DNA of 64,000 bases from Desulfobacteraceae bacterium (GCA_030613055.1 JAUWMR010000009.1:1-64000); one strand, 5' to 3'; positions 25,460-34,648 are shown, counted from the stretch's first letter. The notes: generated by a model not told the origin, from the letters alone. Numbers and translations are program-made.

Positions 25460-25762
25460 ATGTTTGAACTTATTAAAAAGACGATGTTGACAGGGGTAGG
25501 GTTGGCTGCCATGACCAGGGACAAGGTCGAGGAACTGGCCAAGGAATTAACGGAAAAGGGCGAGATGACTGAGAAGGAAGGGGAAGAGCTGGTCGATGAG
25601 TTGGTGAAAAAGTCCGAGAAGGCAAGAAAAGACTTAGAGAAAAAGGTGGAAAAGACGGTTCGCAAGGTACTTGAAAAAATGGATATTGCCACCAAGAAAG
25701 ATATTGACAAGATTAAGAAAAGGCTGAAACATCTGGAACAAAAGGAAACAGCGGACAAATAA
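25460..25762 (+). CDS. Phasin-like protein, copy 2
   Basis: A 100-residue near-twin of the protein at 17952. The head reads MFELIKKTMLTGVGLAAMTR and the coiled coil differs at only a few residues, mainly near the C-terminus (KKVEKTVRKVLEKMDIATKK). The ATG at 25460 has AGGAGG upstream. It lies 72 bp after the giant activase gene. Copies of this family often stand next to UbiB/ABC1 kinase genes as I recall, and here such a gene follows, after a 400-bp gap filled by a repeat element. Confidence 0.8.
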   Translation: MFELIKKTMLTGVGLAAMTRDKVEELAKELTEKGEMTEKEGEELVDELVKKSEKARKDLEKKVEKTVRKVLEKMDIATKKDIDKIKKRLKHLEQKETADK

Positions 25763-25903
25763 ATTATTTAAGCCCGTCCTCCCCATCCCTAGACCGGGAC
25801 GGGATCGGGAGGCGCGACTTGTATGGAAAATTCTGCTGTCACTGGTATAATTCGGAAGCGGAAGTTATCAATTTCAATTTTTGTAAGCCAGGTCTGAGCC
25901 AGG

Positions 25904-26108
25904 GATTGAAGATTTAAGTGAGCCTTGTTCAATAGTCAATCTTGACAATCTCGTAAAAAGTCGGGTTTTTCTTGACCTGTCATTCCTGCCCCGCATCAAG
26001 TGCGGGATAAACTACAGCAGGAATCCAGTGATTTCAGATAATTATGGACTCCCGCTTTCGCGGGAGTGACGTGATTTTGACTTTTTACTAAGTCATCAAT
26101 CTTCAATC
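25904..26108. repeat. MITE-like foldback repeat in the gap between phasin-like copy 2 and the UbiB kinase gene
   Basis: The 25763-26163 gap has no gene. Nested inverted repeats occur: GATTGAAGATT (25904-25914) with AATCTTCAATC (26098-26108), and GTAAAAAGTC (25953-25962) with GACTTTTTAC (26079-26088). Between them lie two hairpins, CCGCATCAAGTGCGG and CTCCCGCTTTCGCGGGAG. The inner GTCATTCCTG...GGAGTGAC edges resemble the elements at 28.8, 43.0 and 55.5 kb. It splits what could otherwise be an operon. Confidence 0.65.
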
Positions 26109-26163
26109 GACAATATTCAATTAGTTGTTCCCTGTTTGTTCAGGTTAGGAAAAGGAGGATGAT

Positions 26164-27858
26164 TTGGTAATCCGCAAGATTGGCATTATTGGGCGTACTT
26201 ACCGGCATATCCAGCGCTACCGCCAGATTCTCATGGTACTTTTTAAGTATGGTTTTGGCGACCTGGTGGACACCCTGAAGATAGAACAATACTTAGAGAT
26301 CGGCCTCCAGATGGTCTCCCGCAAACGCAGGGAGAAAATAGAGACGCTCTCCCGAGCGGAGAGGGTGAGGATGGCATTGGAGGAACTCGGACCCACCTTT
26401 GTAAAAATGGGCCAGATCCTCTCCACGCGTCCGGACCTCCTGCCTGTACAGTTCATCACGGAGTTAGGGAAACTGCAGGATCATGTGCCGCCATTTGCCT
26501 ATGACCAGGTGAAAAAAATCATTGAAACAGAACTTGGCGCCCCTGTTGAAGAGATCTTCAAAGATTTTGAGGAAACCCCTTTAGCCTCCGCCTCACTCGG
26601 GCAGGTCCATCGGGCCCGATTTGCCGACGGGGAGGATGTGGTTGTCAAGGTTCAGAGGCCGGACATCCGGAAGACCATTGAAGTGGACATGGAGATCATG
26701 CTGCATATAGCCACACTCACAGAGAGACATCTGGAAGGCTGGGATATCCAGCGTCCTACTAAAATCGTGGAGGAATTTTCCCGCACACTGGAAAAAGAAC
26801 TGGACTACAGACTCGAAGCAGCCCACGTGGAGCGTTTTGCCATGCAGTTCACAAGTGATTCTACCGTTTACGTCCCTAAAATATATCGGGAGGCCACAAC
26901 TACCCGGGTTCTTACCATGGAATATATTAAGGGCATTAAGGGCTCCGATATAGAGAAACTGGAAAAAGAAGGTCTTGACCGGTGCATGCTCGCCAAAACA
27001 GGCTTTGATCTGATTATGAAGCAGGTCTTTGTTCATGGTTTCTTTCACGCCGACCCCCATCCGGGCAATATTTTCATCCTCCCCAATAACGTCATCTGCT
27101 ATCTGGATTTTGGCATGATGGGCCGAATTGGGCGCGATAGCAGGGAGCACTTTGCCGACCTGATCACGAGTATTGTTCGCCGGGATGAATCAAAAGCCAC
27201 AGAGGCCCTGATCAGACTCACTATTTCGGATGAGGAACCTGACCGTAAAACCCTGGAGAGGGATATTGCCGAGTTTATAGACCGGCATTTTTATCGATCG
27301 TTGAAGGAACTGGAACTCGGGAAACTGCTGCACCAGCTCCTTGAGATGGTGGCAAGACATCGCCTCCGCGTTCCACCGGATCAATTTCTTATGATCAAGG
27401 CCCTCAGTACTGCTGAAGGACTTGGCAGGATGCTGGATCCCGATCTCGATGCTGTGGAGCAGGCTGCCCCATTTGTTAAGCGCATTCAGTTGGAAAGGCT
27501 TCATCCCAGGAGAATCGCAGGAGATATGGCGGAATCCGGAGCCGAATTTATTCATTTACTGAGAGAAATCCCTGGCGAGGTCCGCGAAATTCTCAGGCAG
27601 GCCAGGCACGGCAGGGTCAAAATGGAGTTCGAGCATCGCGGCCTTGAACCCATGCTTTCCTCCCATGACCGGATAAGCAACCGGATCGCCTTTGCCATTG
27701 TCCTGGCATCTCTCGTAATCGGCTCCTCTCTTATCGTCCTTTCCGGCATTCCGCCCAAATGGTACGGGATACCGGTTATCGGTCTGGCCGGTTTTTTAAT
27801 TGCCGGCGTAATGGGATTCTGGCTGCTTGTAACGATCCTGAGACGCGGGAGGATGTAA
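26164..27858 (+). CDS. UbiB/ABC1 (AarF) family atypical kinase
   Basis: A 564-residue ABC1/UbiB protein. The KxGQ signature (FVKMGQILSTRPDLLP, about residues 80-95), the A-rich loop ASLGQVHRA, the lysine in VVVKVQRP, FHADPHPGNIFILP and DFG in CYLDFGMMG are present, so nucleotide binding should be intact. Two C-terminal membrane helices follow. Family members affect quinone or isoprenoid lipid handling and are ATPases more than protein kinases. The start is TTG: AGGAGG lies 5 bp upstream, and the ATG at 26159 is out of frame and stops after three codons. Confidence 0.9.
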   Translation: MVIRKIGIIGRTYRHIQRYRQILMVLFKYGFGDLVDTLKIEQYLEIGLQMVSRKRREKIETLSRAERVRMALEELGPTFVKMGQILSTRPDLLPVQFITELGKLQDHVPPFAYDQVKKIIETELGAPVEEIFKDFEETPLASASLGQVHRARFADGEDVVVKVQRPDIRKTIEVDMEIMLHIATLTERHLEGWDIQRPTKIVEEFSRTLEKELDYRLEAAHVERFAMQFTSDSTVYVPKIYREATTTRVLTMEYIKGIKGSDIEKLEKEGLDRCMLAKTGFDLIMKQVFVHGFFHADPHPGNIFILPNNVICYLDFGMMGRIGRDSREHFADLITSIVRRDESKATEALIRLTISDEEPDRKTLERDIAEFIDRHFYRSLKELELGKLLHQLLEMVARHRLRVPPDQFLMIKALSTAEGLGRMLDPDLDAVEQAAPFVKRIQLERLHPRRIAGDMAESGAEFIHLLREIPGEVREILRQARHGRVKMEFEHRGLEPMLSSHDRISNRIAFAIVLASLVIGSSLIVLSGIPPKWYGIPVIGLAGFLIAGVMGFWLLVTILRRGRM

Positions 27859-27883
27859 AAAAAATGTTTAGAAGGAGATTATA

Positions 27884-28759
27884 ATGTCAGCATGGTCCTG
27901 GAAATCAGCGGCAGGGTCCACGATACATGTTGTGCGGAACCTGGCCCTCATCTCTCTGGGCAGCGCGCTTTGTGCCGTGGCAATCAACGGCATCCTGCTT
28001 CCTCACCAGTTTTTTGGCGCGGGCTTTGCCGGAGTATCCCTTGTCATTCATTACCAGTTTCCATCCCTGCCCGTAGCAGCGCTTTATTTCATTCTGAATA
28101 TTCCTGTTTTTTCCCTGGGCTGGATGTATGTAGGTCGCCGCTTTTTCCTTTACAGCATCGGTGGGATGTTGATTTTTACCAGTGCTCTGGCATGGGTCCA
28201 TGTTTCATTGCCTATCCATGATAAAATTCTGAGCGCACTTTTAGCAGGCATCATTGTAGGCGCGGGATCAGGTATCATCTTGAGGTCCCTGGGGTCATCC
28301 GGAGGATTAGACATCCTATCGGTTATTCTCCTGAAACGATTCTCAATCCGCCTGGGCACCACCATCCTTGCTTTCAACACTCTTATACTTGGAGCAGGGG
28401 CTATTCTTTTTTCACTTGACGCGGCTCTTTATACTTTGATTTACATATTTGTCAGTTCCTACATGATAAATTTTGTAGTTATGGGGCTAAGCCAGAGGAA
28501 GGCCGTCTTCATCATCTCACCCCAATGGGAGAAGATCTCCCACGAGATTATGGAGAAAATCCACCGTGGGGTAACGATTATCGGTGGTCGTGGAGGATAC
28601 ACAGATCGGGAGGAGCAAATCCTGTACACTGTCGTCACCTTCAGGGATCTATCACAACTGAAACAACTTGTACGCGGGTTTGACTCCGATGCATTCGTTG
28701 TGGTTACTGACACCCTGGAGGTGATAGGACATCGTATTGGAAACCAGCCTCACTGGTAA
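27884..28759 (+). CDS. YitT family membrane protein
   Basis: A 291-residue protein with five or six membrane helices (DUF161/YitT part, about 15-205; GSALCAVAINGILLPHQFFG and GAGSGIILRSLGSSGGLDIL are family blocks) and a C-terminal soluble DUF2179 domain (VTIIGGRGGYTDREEQILYT). Transport or signalling roles have been proposed but none is firm. AGAAGGAG precedes the ATG. It is 25 bp after the UbiB kinase gene on the same strand, so both are probably co-transcribed. Confidence 0.87.
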   Translation: MSAWSWKSAAGSTIHVVRNLALISLGSALCAVAINGILLPHQFFGAGFAGVSLVIHYQFPSLPVAALYFILNIPVFSLGWMYVGRRFFLYSIGGMLIFTSALAWVHVSLPIHDKILSALLAGIIVGAGSGIILRSLGSSGGLDILSVILLKRFSIRLGTTILAFNTLILGAGAILFSLDAALYTLIYIFVSSYMINFVVMGLSQRKAVFIISPQWEKISHEIMEKIHRGVTIIGGRGGYTDREEQILYTVVTFRDLSQLKQLVRGFDSDAFVVVTDTLEVIGHRIGNQPHW

Positions 28760-28798
28760 AGACATGTAATCCATCTGACATTCACAAAAGCCCTAATA

Positions 28799-28933
28799 TG
28801 AGACCTTTGCAAAATACCGAAATTGTCATTGCGAGCGCAGCGAAGCAATCTCGCTTTTGCAACAAATTAAATGAGATTGCCGCGTCGCTTAGCTCCTCGC
28901 AATGACCCAAAGGGCAAATTTTCAAAGGTCTCA
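28799..28933. repeat. MITE-like palindromic element, 135 bp
   Basis: Terminal inverted repeats TGAGACCTTTG (28799-28809) and CAAAGGTCTCA (28923-28933), and inner inverted GTCATTGCGAG / CTCGCAATGAC, make the whole 135 bp a long imperfect foldback with no coding capacity. It ends 10 bp before the patatin start codon, so the element supplies that gene's leader; a false upstream ATG at 28902 lies within it. Confidence 0.75.
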
Positions 28934-28943
28934 ATATATAACC

Positions 28944-29915
28944 ATGAAATTCTTCAAAAAGAAACTAAAACGCCCAAAAAGAATTGGGCTGGCCCTTGGC
29001 AGCGGCTCCGCCCGGGGATGGGCACACATCGGGGTGATTGAGGCCCTGAGCGAAGCCGGTATACAAATTGATTATGTCGCCGGTACAAGTGTCGGAGCGG
29101 TGGTGGGGGCTGTCTATGCTTCCGGCAAGATTTCATCCTTTGAAGACATTGTCCTCCGGTTTGACTGGAAAAAAATTGTCTCTTTCCTTGACATCATCTT
29201 TCCCAGGTCAGGGCTGATAGATGGCAACAGGATCGCTGATTTCGTACGTACTTATGTTGAAGAAAAAAACATCGAGGATATTCCTCTACCCTTCCGTGCC
29301 GTATCTGCCGATCTTGCCACCGGAAAGGAGGTGGTCTTTCAAGAAGGAGACATCATTGAGGCGGTAAGGGCCAGCATATCCATACCCGGCATATTCACAC
29401 CGGTCAGGAAAGATGGCATGATCCTTGTTGATGGTGGCCTTGTCAATCCTGTCCCCGTAAGTGTGGTAAGGGAAATGGGTGCCGATTATGTCATAGCGGT
29501 TGATCTTAACCATGACACAATTGGATTGAAAGGCTCCGTTAAAATCCCTCTCCAAAATCAGATCAACGGGCATTCGGAGAAAGAAGGCGGGCTGAATCTG
29601 GAAAAGAGAATTAATGTATTAGAGGCATTGAACAAAAGGATCAGGTCGCTTGATTTTCCTGCTTTGAACCGGATAAGGCATTGGGCGACAAGGGATCCGC
29701 TGCCAAACATTTTTGACGTGTTAACTACCTCCAGCCAAATCATGGAAGCACAGATTACCGCCACATTATTGAAAACTAACCCGCCGGACCTCCTGATCCA
29801 GCCTAAGTTGGGACACCTTGGATTTTTAGATTACCACAGGGCCAAAGAAGCTATTTTTGAAGGGTATAAGGAAACAAAACTCCGTATTGGCTTTTTTTCA
29901 AAAGATAGATCGTAA
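28944..29915 (+). CDS. Patatin-like phospholipase (RssA/NTE type), copy 2
   Basis: A 323-residue paralogue of the protein at 18270. The oxyanion loop GSGSARGWAHIG, nucleophile GTSVG and DGG aspartate are all kept. The ATG at 28944 matches the start of the other copy (a basic FKKKLKRPKR stretch); an upstream ATG lies in the repeat element. The two proteins align along their full length but differ at many sites, unlike the nearly identical phasin-like copies. No Shine-Dalgarno is obvious because the leader is the repeat. It is the last plus-strand gene before the Liv cluster, convergent with it. Confidence 0.88.
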   Translation: MKFFKKKLKRPKRIGLALGSGSARGWAHIGVIEALSEAGIQIDYVAGTSVGAVVGAVYASGKISSFEDIVLRFDWKKIVSFLDIIFPRSGLIDGNRIADFVRTYVEEKNIEDIPLPFRAVSADLATGKEVVFQEGDIIEAVRASISIPGIFTPVRKDGMILVDGGLVNPVPVSVVREMGADYVIAVDLNHDTIGLKGSVKIPLQNQINGHSEKEGGLNLEKRINVLEALNKRIRSLDFPALNRIRHWATRDPLPNIFDVLTTSSQIMEAQITATLLKTNPPDLLIQPKLGHLGFLDYHRAKEAIFEGYKETKLRIGFFSKDRS

Positions 29916-29963
29916 CTCAGGTATATTTTAGGCAGGATAACAGGATTTTCGTTCAGGCATTAA

Positions 29964-31208
29964 CTACCACCCGAGCCATTCATTTGCCCACTTGTCCGGC
30001 CAACGTTTTTTAAGGTCTACCCGTTCCACTTCATGAAATCCGCCATTCCTCCACTCCTGTACAAGAGAGCCCGTGGTAGGGCGATGATCTGAAGACGTAA
30101 ATGTAATTGGTGAGGCACCGAGACCGATGTCAAAATTTCGCATGGTCTCAAAGCCCTTTTTCATTATCCCCGGCCCGGTCAAATCACCGGCATTTTCCGC
30201 CCGCTTCATGGCCTCCCACAGCAGCAGGGCGGCACACCAGGCCTGAACCGTCCTGATCGTTCTTTTCTTTCTGGGGATAGCGGGATTATATTTCTTTGCT
30301 GAAGCAACAACTTTATCCATATTTTTGTAATCCTGTCCAAAAAAGGCACACGGTGTAGCCCCCATCACACCCTCGGCCGCTTTACCGGCCAGGCGAGGAA
30401 GATTTTCATCAAAGCCCCATATGTTGACGATATGGTCGGACCTGAGCCCAAAGGCACGGGCGTCCCGGATGGTGGCCGATACAGATATGGTGGTATTGCC
30501 GTGCCAGATCAGGTCCGGTTTGATTTTTTTCAGGGCAATAACCTGGCTTCTGGCATCTACGGAAGACAATGAGATACTTACGTCTTCGCCTGTTACAAAT
30601 CCTAAGAGTCTGGCTTGATCCTTTATAGCCCTTATGGGCGCGTTGCAATAAGGATGGGCAAAGTGATAGCAGCATGCAAATCGGGGCTTTCTTTTCCCGT
30701 AATCCGGGTGTTTAGGCCATTTCCTGTCAAACCAGGCCGTGATGCAGGCCCTTGCATTTGTGGAATAGTCCGATGAAAAGAAGAGGTTATAAGGTGTCTT
30801 CTTGGGGACGGTCAGGTGTGCTGAATAAGAACCTGACAAATAGGGAATCTTGTGTTTGTTTGCAGAGGGTGAAAGTGCCTCAGTATCACCAGTGCCCCAT
30901 CCCATGATGGCAACACATTCAAGCCTCCTCAGCTTTTTAAATTTTTCGATGGCATTGAGAATGCGATACCCATAATCAAACCAGATATACTTGATCTTCC
31001 TGCCGTTTACTCCACCCTGTTCATTAATGCATTTCAAGGCATCACTCATCCCGAGCGCATAATCCTTTCCAACATCAGAGGTAACGCCGGTGGTATCCAT
31101 TAGCCCCCCGATCATAATCTGTCCGGCCACTGCTGTCGCAAAAAGCCCCGTCAGGAGAATAACTGAAAGCCATAGTGTAAAAACTGTAAGAAAAATGTTC
31201 TTTTTCAT
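29964..31208 (-). CDS. ABC transporter periplasmic substrate-binding protein (LivK-like), copy 2
   Basis: A 414-residue type I periplasmic binding protein with a cleavable signal peptide (MKKNIFLTVFTLWLSVILLT, cleaved near AVAG). The mature part begins QIMIGGLMDTTGVTSDVGKD and shows the two-lobed LivK fold. It is a close paralogue of the protein at 34649 (shared IKYIWFDYGYRI, AIMGWGTGDTEALSP, LPRLAGKAAEGVMGATPCAF). A terminator-like hairpin separates it from the ligase gene upstream, so it probably has its own promoter. The substrate is unknown; an aromatic or fatty acid is suggested by the ligase genes. Confidence 0.88.
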   Translation of the reverse strand: MKKNIFLTVFTLWLSVILLTGLFATAVAGQIMIGGLMDTTGVTSDVGKDYALGMSDALKCINEQGGVNGRKIKYIWFDYGYRILNAIEKFKKLRRLECVAIMGWGTGDTEALSPSANKHKIPYLSGSYSAHLTVPKKTPYNLFFSSDYSTNARACITAWFDRKWPKHPDYGKRKPRFACCYHFAHPYCNAPIRAIKDQARLLGFVTGEDVSISLSSVDARSQVIALKKIKPDLIWHGNTTISVSATIRDARAFGLRSDHIVNIWGFDENLPRLAGKAAEGVMGATPCAFFGQDYKNMDKVVASAKKYNPAIPRKKRTIRTVQAWCAALLLWEAMKRAENAGDLTGPGIMKKGFETMRNFDIGLGASPITFTSSDHRPTTGSLVQEWRNGGFHEVERVDLKKRWPDKWANEWLGW

Positions 31209-31323
31209 GAGTTATCCCCCTGTCCTTATGAAAACAGGATGTTTATTTTTAATAGGCGTTCACAGGTTCAGGGTTCATGGTTCAGGGTTATTTGTTGTTT
31301 TATTATATAAACGGCCGAAGGTC

Positions 31324-31358
31324 AAAAAAAAGCCCTGCTTTTAAAGCAGAGCTTTTAT
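31324..31358 (-). terminator. Rho-independent terminator of the Liv/ligase transcript
   Basis: Read on the minus strand, an A-rich lead is followed by a stem AAAGCTCTGCTTT / AAAGCAGGGCTTT with one mismatch and an almost absent loop, then a run of eight T. It sits 14 bp after the ligase stop at 31372, so it should end the long minus-strand transcript before the second binding-protein gene. Confidence 0.75.
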
Positions 31359-31371
31359 TTAACTATTATTA

Positions 31372-32895
31372 TTACTTCTCACCCCCGTACAATTCCTTGA
31401 CCCTGACCCTGTCGGGCGAACCATCTTCAAGGAGCGGAAGATCTGTGACGAACTCCACGTATTGAGGCTTTTTGTATCTGGCAATACGTTCTCCCACAAA
31501 ATCGGTCAACGCCTGCGCCTCAAGGGTCTGCCCCTCTTTCAACTGGCAGACCGCCTTGATTCCCTCTTTCCACTTGGGATCAGGCACACCGAATACAACG
31601 GTTCTTTCTACAGCAGGATGTTCAAGTATAACTTTTTCCACCTCAGCAGGATAGACGTTTTCTCCTCCCGGCTTGATAAGCTCTTTATCCGGCTTGCGTC
31701 CGGCATACCACATGAATCCGTCCTCGTCAAAACGGCCCATATCTCCTGTGTGATGCCATCCATCCCTGAAAGTATTTTCATTATCTTCAGGAAGATTCCA
31801 GTAACCCTTAAAGATCATTGGGCCCTTCATGGTAATCTCGCCCACCTGTCCAACAGGGACCGGTTGGTCATAATCATCCACAAGTCTTACTTCCGCTAAA
31901 GGCAGCATCCTCCCGGCTGAACCGGGTTTTTCATCATAGCGGCTAAAGGTCGCTAAGCAGGAAGTCTCGGTCTGCCCGTACATACACCAGAAGGTCCCGC
32001 CAGTGACCGTTTGATATTTTTCTATGGTTTCAGGCGCTTCCAGACCAGTCACTGCCCTTAATGAGCTGATATCTTTCCCTGTCTTTTCATGTTGCTCAAG
32101 AATAGAGGAAAGGATTGGCGAAAAATCCATCATAAAGGAGACCTTTTTCTCCTCAATTAGCTCTACTGCCTTTACCGCATCAAAAGTAATCATATTGACA
32201 TTCAAGGCCCCTGCATGAAAGCTTGCCGTGGCCATGAAAAGCCCGCCCACATGGAAGAGAGGAAGAAAATTCAGATGCACATCGTCATTGGTAACATTGA
32301 AGAAATAATCAAAATGCATATCAGCATAGAGGATATTTCCGTGGCTCAATAAAGCGCCCCTGGGTCTGCCTGCTACAGCGGCCGTATGGATTATAACAAA
32401 ACCATCATCACTTGCCACATCTTCAGGTTTAAAATCACCCCCGGCAGCTAATAAAGACTCAAAGTCTAAATACTTGCCACCCTTCTGGCACAGATTGAAA
32501 AATTTTTCAGCAGACGGCAGCTTCTCCTTCACACTGTCAACAATTTCCTGAAACTCCTGGTCCACAAATACGAATCTGGCTTCGCAGTCATTCAGATTAT
32601 ATGCCACCTCATCGGCAGAAAGCCTCCAGTTGATGGGCAGCATAATGGCGCCTAAACCCGCCGCAGCCCCATAAAGCACGAAGTATTCAAGGCTGTTTTT
32701 TCCCAGAACACCAATACGATCGCCCTTTTTGATCCCGGATTCCCTGAGACCGCAGGCCAGGCGGTCCACCTTCTCCTTGTATTGAATGAAAGTCAGGGTC
32801 CTGTTATCATCCACCTCAAACCACGCGTCTTTATCCCTGAAGGAGACGGCGTTTCGGTTTATGAGATCGTAAAAGGTAAAATCATAAAGTCCCAT
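31372..32895 (-). CDS. AMP-dependent acyl-CoA ligase-like protein with altered active-site motifs
   Basis: A 507-residue ANL-superfamily protein. The A5 motif YGQTETS, the A7 motif HHTGDMGRFDEDGF and the hinge GRKPDKELIKPGGENVYPAE are present. The ATP-loop, normally TSGTTGxPKG, reads TAAVAGRPRG, and the C-terminal catalytic lysine motif (usually GK in PxTxxGKxxR) reads SPDRVRVKEL, so Arg may stand where Lys is expected. It may have weak adenylation, a special substrate or another role. It follows the small lipoprotein gene in the Liv cluster and is the last gene before the terminator. Confidence 0.85.
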   Translation of the reverse strand: MGLYDFTFYDLINRNAVSFRDKDAWFEVDDNRTLTFIQYKEKVDRLACGLRESGIKKGDRIGVLGKNSLEYFVLYGAAAGLGAIMLPINWRLSADEVAYNLNDCEARFVFVDQEFQEIVDSVKEKLPSAEKFFNLCQKGGKYLDFESLLAAGGDFKPEDVASDDGFVIIHTAAVAGRPRGALLSHGNILYADMHFDYFFNVTNDDVHLNFLPLFHVGGLFMATASFHAGALNVNMITFDAVKAVELIEEKKVSFMMDFSPILSSILEQHEKTGKDISSLRAVTGLEAPETIEKYQTVTGGTFWCMYGQTETSCLATFSRYDEKPGSAGRMLPLAEVRLVDDYDQPVPVGQVGEITMKGPMIFKGYWNLPEDNENTFRDGWHHTGDMGRFDEDGFMWYAGRKPDKELIKPGGENVYPAEVEKVILEHPAVERTVVFGVPDPKWKEGIKAVCQLKEGQTLEAQALTDFVGERIARYKKPQYVEFVTDLPLLEDGSPDRVRVKELYGGEK

Positions 32896-32915
32896 AATTT
32901 TCCTCTTTAATGAAG

Positions 32916-33001
32916 TGAACTAAAGTAAATTAAAGTGCCTAAAGTGATCTAAAGTTAATTGCTTTTTCCCAATAATTTTAGGCATTTTAGGCACTTTAAT
33001 A
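32916..33001. repeat. AGTGCCTAAAGT-type inverted repeat
   Basis: Between the ligase and lipoprotein genes, TTAAAGTGCCTAAAGT (32930-32945) and ATTTTAGGCATTTTAGGCAC (32975-32994) form imperfect inverted repeats rich in a CTAAAGT unit. The same unit recurs in the same head-to-head form at 60159-60340. The rest of the 184-bp gap has no gene. Confidence 0.55.
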
Positions 33002-33079
33002 ACTTGTTTTAAAGTAGGGGGCATTGAGGCTCCACATTTATGGAAGCCAAAATACGCCCCTACCAAAACTATAGACTAA

Positions 33080-33670
33080 CTATTTAAACGTAGCCGCAAA
33101 AGGCAGCACTTTTGTCACACCGTCTGCCTTAAACACAAAAGCGCCCTCATGCACGGTAACCGGAAGCGTGTAATCAGTAACACCGGTCCACCATCTCTCA
33201 AGGGCCTTCCATGGGCTCCAGCCCCTGGCCTTCAATTTATACCCGCCCGTAACCAGCAAGGACAGCAGGCCGGAACGGACCGTGATAAGGGTGGAAGCCC
33301 TTACCTGGGTTGTCTTGCCCGCGGGGATCCATATTGTATCCTGGCTGTTCACGGTCACCACGTCAAATTCCTTATCAAAGGCCACGGTAAACTTAATACT
33401 CTCTAAGAGTATCGGATACTTGTTGGGGTTCTCAATATTAAAGAGAAAGTTCATGGGCAGAGGTGCGCCATGATTTCCTGCCTTACCCTTTGCGGGTTTT
33501 GTCTTGCTACCATAATACCAGTAGCCGTCATATTGCGGGACCTCAAAAGACTCGAGCGTGATCGCAGGTGCCTTAAAATTGGTCTCGGTCGGTTTTACGG
33601 TGACACAGGATGTCAGTACAACACCCACACCGAAAAGTAACACGGTCATTAAAACCAGCTTTTTCTTCAT
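33080..33670 (-). CDS. LEA-type-2-like lipoprotein
   Basis: A 196-residue putative lipoprotein: signal with lipobox VVLTSC at about residue 22, then a beta-sandwich like the LEA-2/WHy group (PLPMNFLFNIENPNKYPILL, then IKFTVAFDKEFDVVTVNSQD and IPAGKTTQV). The N-P-x-x-x-P-I pattern after FNIEN is typical of that fold. It lies between livF and the altered ligase in the transport cluster, which suggests an envelope role linked to the importer, such as substrate capture. The function is not known. Confidence 0.72.
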   Translation of the reverse strand: MKKKLVLMTVLLFGVGVVLTSCVTVKPTETNFKAPAITLESFEVPQYDGYWYYGSKTKPAKGKAGNHGAPLPMNFLFNIENPNKYPILLESIKFTVAFDKEFDVVTVNSQDTIWIPAGKTTQVRASTLITVRSGLLSLLVTGGYKLKARGWSPWKALERWWTGVTDYTLPVTVHEGAFVFKADGVTKVLPFAATFK

Positions 33671-33736
33671 AGTATAACCTCCCTTTTCAAATTCGGAATT
33701 CTATCTTACATCTTCCGATTTATAACAGATTTCCGG

Positions 33737-34546
33737 TCAGGTTAACCACCTCTTTCTTCTCTTGTAATGCTTTACCTCGGCAAAACTCTTTGTCTTCCCT
33801 TTTTCAGAAAGCCCGAGGTAAAAGTCCTTGATATCTTCATTTTCTTTAAGTTTCTCGGACGTATCATCCATGACAATACGTCCGGTTTCCATTACATACG
33901 CGTATGGGGCCACATTAAGGGCAAGTTTTACATTCTGTTCTACCAGAAGGATTGATATCCTCTCCTCCTTGTTGAGCTTCATCAAGATATTGAATATCTC
34001 GTGAATCAACATGGGAGCAAGGCCCATTGACGGCTCATCCAAAAGGACCAGCTTTGGCTCTGTCATCAAGGCCCTGCCAACCACGGTCATCTGCTGCTCT
34101 CCCCCGCTCACAAAGCCTGCAACTTCACTCCTCTTTTGCAACAGCCGGGGGAAATAATGGTAGACAAGATCCAATCCATCCCTGACAGACCCTGTTTTTC
34201 TCAAATGCGCCCCAACCTTGAGGTTCTCCTCAACCGTGAGATGCTCAAATACCCTGCGGCCCTCGATTACCTGGATAATACCCATCTTTGCAATCTCAAC
34301 CGCGGTCTTTTTGTGTATCCTCACACCCTCAAACTCAATGGCCCCGTCAGTGACCTCTCCGACCTCAACCTTGAGGAGGCCGGAGATAGATTTCAGGGTT
34401 GTGCTTTTTCCTGCCCCGTTGGCGCCAAGGAGCGCCACTATCCCACCTCTGGGCACCTCAATGGATACACCCTTAAGGACTAAGATGACCTCATGGTATT
34501 TGACCTCAATATTATTTATACTTAAGATATTTTCTACTGCTTCCAA
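33737..34546 (-). CDS. livF: Branched-chain-type ABC transporter ATP-binding protein
   Basis: A 269-residue ATPase of the LivF type. Walker A is GANGAGKST (about residues 38-46), the signature is VSGGEQQM and Walker B LVLLDEPSMGLAP. It pairs with the LivG-type ATPase encoded at the head of the cluster. The C-terminus carries an added basic tail (KHYKRRKRW). It follows the binding-protein gene, separated by a small hairpin (34586-34628). Confidence 0.92.
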   Translation of the reverse strand: MEAVENILSINNIEVKYHEVILVLKGVSIEVPRGGIVALLGANGAGKSTTLKSISGLLKVEVGEVTDGAIEFEGVRIHKKTAVEIAKMGIIQVIEGRRVFEHLTVEENLKVGAHLRKTGSVRDGLDLVYHYFPRLLQKRSEVAGFVSGGEQQMTVVGRALMTEPKLVLLDEPSMGLAPMLIHEIFNILMKLNKEERISILLVEQNVKLALNVAPYAYVMETGRIVMDDTSEKLKENEDIKDFYLGLSEKGKTKSFAEVKHYKRRKRWLT

Positions 34547-34585
34547 AAGTCGAACCTCCAGGAGCGTTTAATCGAAATCCGCGTT

Positions 34586-34628
34586 CCCTGCCTGCCAGTC
34601 GCTTTCGTTCGATACAATGGCAGGCGGG
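34586..34628. repeat. Short palindromic repeat between the binding-protein gene and livF
   Basis: CCCTGCCTGCCA and TGGCAGGCGGG form an imperfect 10-11 bp stem around a 20-bp loop. Similar CCTGCC/GGCAGG motifs recur at 48.2, 55.5 and 59.2 kb. It may trim or stabilise the transcript between the abundant binding-protein message and livF. Confidence 0.5.
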
Positions 34629-34648
34629 CGAATTCCGAAATCAATTAA

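Noticed and set aside
28902-28943. Upstream start for the second patatin
   Set aside because: It is inside the 135-bp foldback element; the first copy of the protein begins at the residue matching 28944.
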